In this document: positions 21,730 to 27,543 of the stretch, piece after piece | Layout of the letters: the number at the start of each line of letters is the position of its first letter | Numbering within the stretch: position 1 is the stretch's first letter | Source of the DNA: Alcanivorax sp. UBA4485 | GTDB lineage: Bacteria > Pseudomonadota > Gammaproteobacteria > Pseudomonadales > Alcanivoracaceae | Direction of reading: 5' to 3' | DNA: 27,543 nucleotides | NCBI GenBank assembly: GCA_002389055.1 | Contig: DGNT01000046.1 | Location: forward strand, 1-27,543 | Made by a program: the position numbers and the translations under genes | Notes under the pieces: generated by a model | Databases searched by the model: none | What the model was told of the DNA's origin: nothing | What the model saw: the letters and a program-made list of their open reading frames with translations, nothing else

Positions 21730-23940
21730 GGTGCGGGGAACAGCATTCGGGCTTATCCCGCTGCCATTGCCAGAACGGTTTATCCCCGCAGGTGCGGGGA
21801 ACAGGGACGTTTTGCGCGCGTCGGCTTTCCGCCTGGCGGTTTATCCCCGCAGGTGCGGGGAACAGGCGCGGCGTTCGGGTGCAGGCCGGGCGGAATACGG
21901 TTTATCCCCGCAGGTGCGGGGAACAGCTTTGCAGCGCCGGGGCGTCATCCAGAACCTGCGGTTTATCCCCGCAGGTGCGGGGAACAGTCCCGGAGCTGGG
22001 GGGCCTCGCGGAGCAGGGTCGGTTTATCCCCGCAGGTGCGGGGAACAGGTCTTGGCCAGGGCGCGAATGCCGTAGAACGGCGGTTTATCCCCGCAGGTGC
22101 GGGGAACAGAGGGTGTGGGGGCCGCTGCCGGCGATCTCCTGCGGTTTATCCCCGCAGGTGCGGGGAACAGCCGAACTTGCTGGCCTTGGTTTGGCGCTTG
22201 CCCGGTTTATCCCCGCAGGTGCGGGGAACAGGGCTGGCGACACCGTCCGGATCCCGCCCAACGCGGTTTATCCCCGCAGGTGCGGGGAACAGGGTCGCCT
22301 CGGCGGGGTTGTCCGCCACCAGACCGGTTTATCCCCGCAGGTGCGGGGAACAGTCGATGCCCCCCACGCCCACCGAGCTGGTGGACGGTTTATCCCCGCA
22401 GGTGCGGGGAACAGACCCATAGTCAAATCGTGGAATTGGCGGAAAACGGTTTATCCCCGCAGGTGCGGGGAACAGGGACGGCGATCACGGGTGCTATGAG
22501 TTCGACACCGGTTTATCCCCGCAGGTGCGGGGAACAGTCCGGCAGGCGGAGAAGGCCGGCGTCGTAGGCCGGTTTATCCCCGCAGGTGCGGGGAACAGGC
22601 CAGCATCTGGGCCTCTTTCTGCTCCATGAGCGGTTTATCCCCGCAGGTGCGGGGAACAGATCGACACGTTTGGCCAGACCGACGTTTCCGGCGGTTTATC
22701 CCCGCAGGTGCGGGGAACAGAACGGCAGGTCGCGGTCGGTCACGTCGCAGAGCGGTTTATCCCCGCAGGTGCGGGGAACAGACGAAATTATCCAGGTCAA
22801 AGCTGATGAACCGCGGTTTATCCCCGCAGGTGCGGGGAACAGATAGGTTTCGGCTACGGACTCATACATCCAGTCGGTTTATCCCCGCAGGTGCGGGGAA
22901 CAGGCTGTATCCGGCGTGCTCGAAAAAGAACAGCTCGGTTTATCCCCGCAGGTGCGGGGAACAGAACGACCCGATCTTGCCCACGGCCTGCCCCAACGGT
23001 TTATCCCCGCAGGTGCGGGGAACAGGTTTCGGTCCGCCCATCGTTGGGATAGGATCACGGTTTATCCCCGCAGGTGCGGGGAACAGGCAGAACTGGCCGT
23101 AGACCTGTTGGAATTCGCCGGTTTATCCCCGCAGGTGCGGGGAACAGATGTCGCCCATGTTCGGGCGCTTGTCGGTCCGCGGTTTATCCCCGCAGGTGCG
23201 GGGAACAGGGCATTGGAAAACCTAATGGCGATCATCTGTGCGGTTTATCCCCGCAGGTGCGGGGAACAGTCGCCATGCAGCGCACCAAGGCCCTGGGGCT
23301 GCGGTTTATCCCCGCAGGTGCGGGGAACAGGAGCAGTCAAAAATAGACACGTTGCTGGCACACGGTTTATCCCCGCAGGTGCGGGGAACAGTATACCCAG
23401 GCGTTGCGCACGTCGTTGGCGTTCGGTTTATCCCCGCAGGTGCGGGGAACAGGATGAATGCCACCACTCGCCATCCTCGGATTTCGGTTTATCCCCGCAG
23501 GTGCGGGGAACAGGCGACACTGGGCAGCGACGTCCAATCGGAGGTCGGTTTATCCCCGCAGGTGCGGGGAACAGACTATATTGCCACTTAATTCACGGTT
23601 GCAGCGCGGTTTATCCCCGCAGGTGCGGGGAACAGCTGCTCTAAGGCTAAAGCTACAATTTCGGCCACGGTTTATCCCCGCAGGTGCGGGGAACAGATGC
23701 TGCGGATGCGCTCGGGGGCGATGAGGCACGGTTTATCCCCGCAGGTGCGGGGAACAGCGTGATGTGGCCGGTGGCGTCGATCTGCCCGCCGGTTTATCCC
23801 CGCAGGTGCGGGGAACAGAAGGGGATGCGGTGGCCGGTGCTGATCTCCGGCGGTTTATCCCCGCAGGTGCGGGGAACAGTGGACGAACAGGTCATCCATG
23901 GAGTCACCGGTCGGTTTATCCCCGCAGGTGCGGGGAACAG
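21730..23940 (-). CRISPR. Array B: main type I-E CRISPR array, 36 spacers
   Basis: There are thirty-six 29-base repeats, all reading the same by eye: start CGGTTTATC, stem CCCCGC/GCGGGG around AGGT, end AACAG. They run from 21776 to 23940. A half repeat (last 14 bases only, 21730-21743) lies at the IS66 edge. Spacers are 32 bases, except one of 33 (22476-22508). The repeat differs little from the E. coli type I-E repeat, and the ATAAACCG handle is on the - strand, so the array is transcribed leftward from a leader at 23941-24060. Uniform repeats and many unique spacers suggest a recently active array. The crRNAs load into the Cascade encoded at 2201-6934. Spacer targets are unknown. Confidence 0.98.
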
Positions 23941-24060
23941 CCTAAATGTACATGATTGTTTTATAAGGAAAAATCGGGAGCCAGATTTTCCACCAAACAT
24001 TCTGTACGAATTTTGACCACATTGTTAAAGAGCATCTAACTCATATCTCAGTGTAGCTAA
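23941..24060 (-). promoter_or_regulatory. Leader of CRISPR array B
   Basis: An AT-rich stretch abutting the last repeat. It is similar by eye to the leader of array A: TTGTTTT near the repeat, an A-rich block, CCACCAA and GTTAAAGAGC at matching distances. Read on the - strand the distal part contains GCTCTTTAACA, also found in the E. coli type I-E leader. A possible weak promoter is TTAACA, 16 bases, then TACAGA. New spacers should be added at 23940. Confidence 0.75.
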
Positions 24061-24095
24061 TGCCCTCTTGCAACCACAGACGGGTTGCGAGCCCA

Positions 24096-24305
24096 TTAGA
24101 CTGGCTCGGTCGGTCGCTTGAAATCCGCCACGCTATTTCTGAGCACCTCTAGAGGGGAGCGGTGATTCATGCGGTACCTGCGAACCTCGACAATGGGCCT
24201 GCCTTTGTCGGTCACCACCACGGTTGAGCCGGATTCCTCGATCTTGCGAAACAACTCCAGGGCCCGGGCTTTGAATTGTGACTTCGCCACCTGTTGAACA
24301 TCGAT
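24096..24305 (-). pseudogene. Solitary Phd/YefM-type antitoxin with an altered start codon
   Basis: About 69 residues: IDVQQVAKSQFKARALELF, then RKIEESGSTVVVTDKGRPIV, EVRRYRMNHRSPLEVLRNSV and ADFKRPTEPV. This is a Phd/YefM-type antitoxin, paralogous to the frameshifted copy at 11740-11977. Aligned with that copy, the expected ATG is ATC here (24305-24303), at a good distance from GGAG. Other in-frame starts are a GTG five codons later without a good ribosome site, or an unrelated long extension that overlaps the divergent higB gene. No partner toxin is adjacent on this strand. Expression from ATC or GTG is possible, so the gene may be weak rather than dead. Confidence 0.6.
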
Positions 24306-24324
24306 TGCTCTAACTCCGTCCTGC

Positions 24325-24352
24325 TTGTATCTCGATGCGTTACACGATACAA
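24325..24352 (+). promoter_or_regulatory. Probable higBA promoter and operator
   Basis: TTGTATC (24325-24331) and GATACAA (24346-24352) form a perfect 7-bp inverted repeat with 14 bases between. The second arm overlaps TACAAT (24348-24353), a good -10, and the first overlaps TTGTAT at 17-base spacing. The site lies 26 bases before the higB start, where HigA-type antitoxins normally bind to repress the pair. Confidence 0.5.
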
Positions 24353-24378
24353 TTGGACTGCATTGATAGGGGAAGTCA

Positions 24379-24657
24379 ATGATTAAGAGTTTTCGCCATA
24401 AAGGACTGAAGAAGTTTTTTACCACCGGTAGCACAGTCGGCATTCAGGCAAACCATGCTCCGAGACTCCGCCGCCAGTTGGCCCGACTCAACGTCTGTGC
24501 GTCGCCGCGGGAGATGGATTCTCCAGGGTGGGGGCTTCACCCCCTGAAAGGCGCCCTGGTCGGTCATTACTCCGTCTGGGTCAGTGGTAACTGGCGGCTA
24601 ACCTTTAAATTCGAGGACGGCGACGCCATCCTCGTTGACTATCAGGACTACCATTAG
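24379..24657 (+). CDS. higB: HigB-like toxin (RelE/ParE superfamily)
   Basis: A 92-residue protein beginning MIKSFRHKGLKKFFTTGST, followed by HAPRLRRQLARLN, PLKGALVGHYSVWVSGNWRL and TFKFEDGDAILVDYQDYH. This is the HigB/RelE-type ribonuclease pattern, with the toxin first and an HTH antitoxin second, the reversed order typical of HigBA. Such toxins cut mRNA on the ribosome. The antitoxin gene follows after 9 bases. The gene is intact. Confidence 0.9.
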   Translation: MIKSFRHKGLKKFFTTGSTVGIQANHAPRLRRQLARLNVCASPREMDSPGWGLHPLKGALVGHYSVWVSGNWRLTFKFEDGDAILVDYQDYH

Positions 24658-24666
24658 GAGGTCGCC

Positions 24667-24963
24667 ATGGACATGTTCAATCCTCCCCACCCTGGGGAAA
24701 CCCTGCGTGAGGATGTTCTTCCAGCCCTGGGCCTCAGCGTTACCGAGGCGGCGCGTCAGCTTGGAGTGTCCCGGGTGGCCTTGTCTCGCGTCCTCAACGG
24801 CAAAGCAGCCGTTTCCATTGATCTGGCCCGGCGCCTTGAGATCTGGCTCGGCGGCCCGGAGCGAGGCGCTCGGGCAGAAACGTGGCTACATGAGCAGATG
24901 CAGCACGATCTTTGGAGAGCCCGCCAGCAAGGGGAGCCCAGGGACATTCGCACTGCGGTGTAG
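24667..24963 (+). CDS. higA: HigA-like antitoxin (XRE-family HTH)
   Basis: A 98-residue protein with PPHPGETLREDVLPALGLSV, then TEAARQLGVSRVALSRVLNG, then KAAVSIDLARRLEIWLGG. This is the HigA/VapI-type helix-turn-helix. AGGAGG lies directly upstream of the start. It neutralises HigB and probably represses the promoter at 24325-24353. A strong hairpin terminator follows 18 bases after the stop. Confidence 0.92.
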   Translation: MDMFNPPHPGETLREDVLPALGLSVTEAARQLGVSRVALSRVLNGKAAVSIDLARRLEIWLGGPERGARAETWLHEQMQHDLWRARQQGEPRDIRTAV

Positions 24964-24981
24964 GCGGTACCGGCACAAACA

Positions 24982-25011
24982 AAAAAGGCGAACCCTCGGG
25001 TTCGCCTTTTT
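24982..25011. terminator. Bidirectional rho-independent terminator
   Basis: AAAAAGGCGAACCC and GGGTTCGCCTTTTT form a 14-bp perfect stem around a two-base centre, with an A-run on one side and a T-run on the other. It lies between the convergent higA (+) and fadL-like (-) genes and should terminate both. Confidence 0.92.
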
Positions 25012-25058
25012 CGTATCCGGCAACGAGAACGCTGCCGGGCTCTTCTCAACAGTGTCGC

Positions 25059-26375
25059 TTAGAACTGGTAGTTCAACTGCGCGCCGATGATGTTGGCGTC
25101 CAGCTCGTAGGTGCCGTCGAGAACGGCGCCACGGCTGTCTTTATAGATATCGGCATCGTCCACGAAGATGTGCGCGTAGGCGACATCGATGCTGAGGTTG
25201 TCGGCGGGCTTGAAGCCGGCACCGATGGTCGCCCAGACGCGGTCGGAATCCGGCGAGATGGCGGAGCGATTATCACTGCTCTGGGTGGACTCTTCCTTGG
25301 CCAGGCCGAAACGCAGCACGGTGTCGTTCTGCAGGGTGTGACGCACGCCCGCGGAGTAGCGGGTGGTGTCTTCCCAGTTGAACTCTTCGATGGCCGGGTT
25401 GGGCAGGCTGGCGGCACCGCCCAGCGCGGTCTGGGTACCGTCATGCTCAATCACGAGGCGATCCAGGCTGCTCCAGTCGGTACGCTCCACGCCCAGCAGC
25501 AGCTGGGTGCGGTCGGTCAGATCACCGGCGTAGGAGAGCTGCAGCACGGCGGGCAGGTCCAGGCTGGTTTTACCGGAGTACTGACCGGCCAGCGCGGCGG
25601 TGGCACCCGGAATCGCGGCGGGAGGCACACCGGCGCCGGCCAGGCTTGCGGCAACGCCGGCGGGCTTGAAGGTGATGTCGCCGTCGATGTCATAGCTGAT
25701 TTCGGAACGGTAGGCCACGCCGAAATGGTTGTAGTCGTCCGGGCTGTAGGTCAGGCCGACATTCCAGCCGAAGGCGTCGTCATCGCCTTCCAGACGGGTG
25801 GCGGAGTTTTCAATATCAGCGTCGATCTGCTGGTAGTTGACGCCGGCGCCGAGGCGCAGGTTGTCGGTGATCTGGATGCCCACCGCCGGGTTGATGTTGA
25901 TGGTCTGAACATCGGACGTCTGAGCGTACGGGTCGCCGGTGGTGGGAAAGAAGGCCGAGCTGGGCCCACCGTTGGCGTTACCCCAGTTGTCTTCGTATTC
26001 GATCTTGGTGCCGTAGGGGGCGTTGATGCCCAGGCCGAAGGTCACGCGGTCGTTGAACGGCATGGCCAGGAAGGCGCTGCCGACGAACGGCTCCACGTCT
26101 TCGAAATCACCGGGGCCGGAGGCGCCGTTGGCTTTGAAGCTGGTGTCGATCCATACCTGGTGGGCGGCGATGGACACCTCGGCGGTGTTCAGGCCGGCCA
26201 GGGTGGCGGGGTTGTACCATTGGTTGGTGGCGTCCTCGCTGAGTACCGCGGAGCCGGCATAGGCGGTGCCCATGGCGGATACGGACTGATAAGACACGCC
26301 AAAACCTGAAGCGGCGGCGGTACCGGATGCCAGTGACAGCACGGAACCGGCGATCAATGCGCCTCTTATTTTCAT
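25059..26375 (-). CDS. FadL/OmpP1-family outer-membrane channel for hydrophobic compounds
   Basis: A 438-residue protein with a signal peptide (MKIRGALIAGSVLSLASGTA, cleaved near AAA-SGFGVS), then SAMGTAYAGSAVLSEDATNQ and WYNPATLAGL, the FadL hatch-like N-terminal signature. The rest is repeated amphipathic strands typical of a 14-stranded barrel (FGLGINAPYG, GAGVNYQQID, HFGVAYRSEISY, LLLGVERTDWSS) and ends in LNYQF with terminal F, the outer-membrane assembly signal. It probably takes up long-chain fatty acids or hydrocarbons. The start at 26375 is chosen over one 15 bases upstream because GGAGA lies 5 bases before it. It is single-gene and ends at a shared terminator. Confidence 0.92.
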   Translation of the reverse strand: MKIRGALIAGSVLSLASGTAAASGFGVSYQSVSAMGTAYAGSAVLSEDATNQWYNPATLAGLNTAEVSIAAHQVWIDTSFKANGASGPGDFEDVEPFVGSAFLAMPFNDRVTFGLGINAPYGTKIEYEDNWGNANGGPSSAFFPTTGDPYAQTSDVQTININPAVGIQITDNLRLGAGVNYQQIDADIENSATRLEGDDDAFGWNVGLTYSPDDYNHFGVAYRSEISYDIDGDITFKPAGVAASLAGAGVPPAAIPGATAALAGQYSGKTSLDLPAVLQLSYAGDLTDRTQLLLGVERTDWSSLDRLVIEHDGTQTALGGAASLPNPAIEEFNWEDTTRYSAGVRHTLQNDTVLRFGLAKEESTQSSDNRSAISPDSDRVWATIGAGFKPADNLSIDVAYAHIFVDDADIYKDSRGAVLDGTYELDANIIGAQLNYQF

Positions 26376-26538
26376 AATGTTCTCCATCAAATCGAGCCTA
26401 AAACGGTGCCCTGCCCCGTCATTCCGCTGGCGCGGGACACCATAAAATTACCGGGTTTTACACCGGTGGCGTAAGAATAAACTCGCACTCCGGTAGGGAG
26501 AAGGCGGGGAATGTAAAACTGGTGGTTTTTGATCAAAT

Positions 26539-26562
26539 AAAGGCGACCGGCCGGTCGCCTTT
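26539..26562 (-). terminator. Probable terminator after the second acyl-CoA dehydrogenase gene
   Basis: AAAGGCGACCGG and CCGGTCGCCTTT form a perfect 24-base palindrome that can fold into a GC-rich hairpin. On the - strand it is followed by TTTATTTG. It lies 52 bases beyond the stop of the acyl-CoA dehydrogenase gene. Confidence 0.7.
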
Positions 26563-26614
26563 TAAGAGCGGTGCGGCCGGCCACGGCCCCGTGCGGGGCC
26601 GCGGCGGCCCGTCA

Positions 26615-27543
26615 TCAACCGGCCAGCAGAGCGCGGGCGATGATGGTTTTCATGATTTCATTGGTGCCGCCGTAAATACGCTGTACACGGGCGTCGGCGT
26701 ACATACGGGCGATCGGGTATTCCCACATGTAGCCGTAGCCGCCATGCAGCTGCAGGCACTCGTCGATGATCTCGCACTGCAGGTCGGTGACCCAGTACTT
26801 GGCGCCGGCGGCGGTGGGGATGTCCAGCTCCTTCTTGAGATGCATCTCCAGGCAGCGGTCCACGTAGGCGCGGGCCACGTCGAGCTTGGTGCGCATCTCG
26901 GCGAGCTTGAACTGGGTGTTCTGGAAATCGGCGACGCGCTGGCCGAACGCCTTGCGCTCCTTCACGTACTCCAGAGTGTGTTCGAAAGCGCTTTCCGCCA
27001 TGGCCAGGCCGTTGATGGCGATGCCGAGGCGTTCCTGGGGCAGTTCCTGCATCAGGTAGATGAAGCCCATGCCTTCGTCGCCGATCAGGTTTTCCACCGG
27101 CACTTTCACGTCCTGGAAAAACAGCTCCGACGTGTCCTGGGCTTTCATGCCCACTTTCTTCAGGTTCTTGCCTTTCTGGAAGCCTTCCATGCCCTCTTCG
27201 ACGATCAACAGGCTGGTGCCCTTGGCGCCTTTGCTGGGGTCGGTCTTGGCCACCACGATCACGATGTCGGCGTTCTGGCCGTTGGTGATGAAGGTCTTGG
27301 AGCCGTTGAGGATATAGTGATCACCGTCCTTCACGGCGTTGGTCTTGACGCCCTGCAGGTCGGAGCCGGCACCAGGTTCGCTCATGGCGATGGCGCCGAT
27401 CAGCTCGCCGCTGACCATCTTCGGCAGCAGGCGCTGCTTCATTTCCTCGGAACCGTAGTGCTCGATATAGGGCGCCACGATTTCGGTGTGCAGGCCCCAG
27501 CCGATGCCGGTCAGGCCGGCCCGGGAGATTTCCTCGCTGACCA
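26615..27543 (-). CDS. Acyl-CoA dehydrogenase, long-chain type (5' end outside the window)
   Basis: About 309 C-terminal residues of an acyl-CoA dehydrogenase; the open frame continues through the right edge of the window, so the start is missing. AMSEPGAGSDLQGVKTNAV, FITNGQNADIVIVVAKTD, LPQERLGIAING (holding the likely catalytic glutamate), HGGYGYMWEYPIARMYAD and RIYGGTNEIMKTII are all present. It is the same LCAD-like type as the gene at 12731-13891 but clearly diverged. It probably belongs to general fatty-acid oxidation, next to the FadL-type channel. A terminator lies downstream, and no other gene shares its transcript within the window. Confidence 0.93.
   Translation of the reverse strand, partial: VSEEISRAGLTGIGWGLHTEIVAPYIEHYGSEEMKQRLLPKMVSGELIGAIAMSEPGAGSDLQGVKTNAVKDGDHYILNGSKTFITNGQNADIVIVVAKTDPSKGAKGTSLLIVEEGMEGFQKGKNLKKVGMKAQDTSELFFQDVKVPVENLIGDEGMGFIYLMQELPQERLGIAINGLAMAESAFEHTLEYVKERKAFGQRVADFQNTQFKLAEMRTKLDVARAYVDRCLEMHLKKELDIPTAAGAKYWVTDLQCEIIDECLQLHGGYGYMWEYPIARMYADARVQRIYGGTNEIMKTIIARALLAG

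Noticed and set aside
21709..23724. Several long + strand open frames across the CRISPR array, with repeated segments such as VYPRRCGEQ, GLSPQVRGT and RFIPAGAGN
   Set aside because: These are translations of the 29-base repeat in three frames. A repeat-spacer unit of 61 bases keeps frames open by chance. They have no start signals or known family.
24912..26309. A 465-residue + strand open frame
   Set aside because: It lies antisense to the FadL-family gene, is glycine- and valine-rich with no recognisable domain, and begins inside higA. The - strand frame has a signal peptide and a clear family match.
26387..26584. A 65-residue - strand frame upstream of the FadL-like gene
   Set aside because: It covers a terminator palindrome and the expected promoter region, and it matches no family.

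Overview
The window looks like part of the chromosome of a GC-rich gammaproteobacterium that degrades lipids or hydrocarbons, perhaps Alcanivorax-like; that placement is an inference. It rests on E. coli-like type I-E Cas proteins, a FadL-type outer-membrane channel, two long-chain acyl-CoA dehydrogenases and a five-gene acyl-CoA catabolic operon.

Layout. (1) 1-647: a region with no recognised gene, then a LexA (SOS) box and a SymE-family toxin gene on the + strand. (2) 665-986: a short, decayed type I-E CRISPR array (array A, 4 repeats) with an AT-rich leader. (3) 987-9767: a complete, apparently intact type I-E operon on the - strand, in the order cas3-cse1-cse2-cas7-cas5-cas6e-cas1-cas2, running toward array A. 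(4) 9768-10558: a compact divergent control region, then a Phd/YefM-type antitoxin and a VapC/PIN toxin on the + strand. (5) 10581-11983: a WYL-domain regulator and a frameshifted solitary antitoxin. (6) 12075-12164: a two-repeat CRISPR remnant whose outer repeat is degenerate, as expected at the trailer end of an array. (7) 12165-12650: truncated pieces of IS630, IS21 (istB) and IS256-type elements. (8) 12731-19194: a catabolic operon (CaiB/racemase-like, thiolase, acyl-CoA synthetase, enoyl-CoA hydratase, acyl-CoA dehydrogenase) with a divergent TetR regulator. (9) 19254-21729: an intact IS66-family element. (10) 21730-23940: the main CRISPR array (array B): one half repeat, 36 full repeats that all read the same, and 36 spacers. 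Its leader follows at 23941-24060 and resembles the leader of array A. (11) 24096-24963: a second solitary antitoxin gene with a defective start, then a HigBA-type toxin-antitoxin pair. (12) 25059-27543: a FadL-family porin and the 3' part of a second acyl-CoA dehydrogenase gene.

How it fits together. Both arrays have repeats of the same family and similar leaders, so one Cas1-Cas2, Cascade and Cas3 set probably serves both. Transcription of both arrays is leftward, judging by the E. coli-type repeat handle ATAAACCG read on the - strand. The most striking reading is that the remnant at 12075-12164 is the trailer end of array B. On that view one array was split by about 9.6 kb of insertion-sequence debris, a catabolic operon and IS66. 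A second point of interest is the SymE toxin under a LexA box, facing a decayed CRISPR array whose read-through transcript would be antisense to symE.
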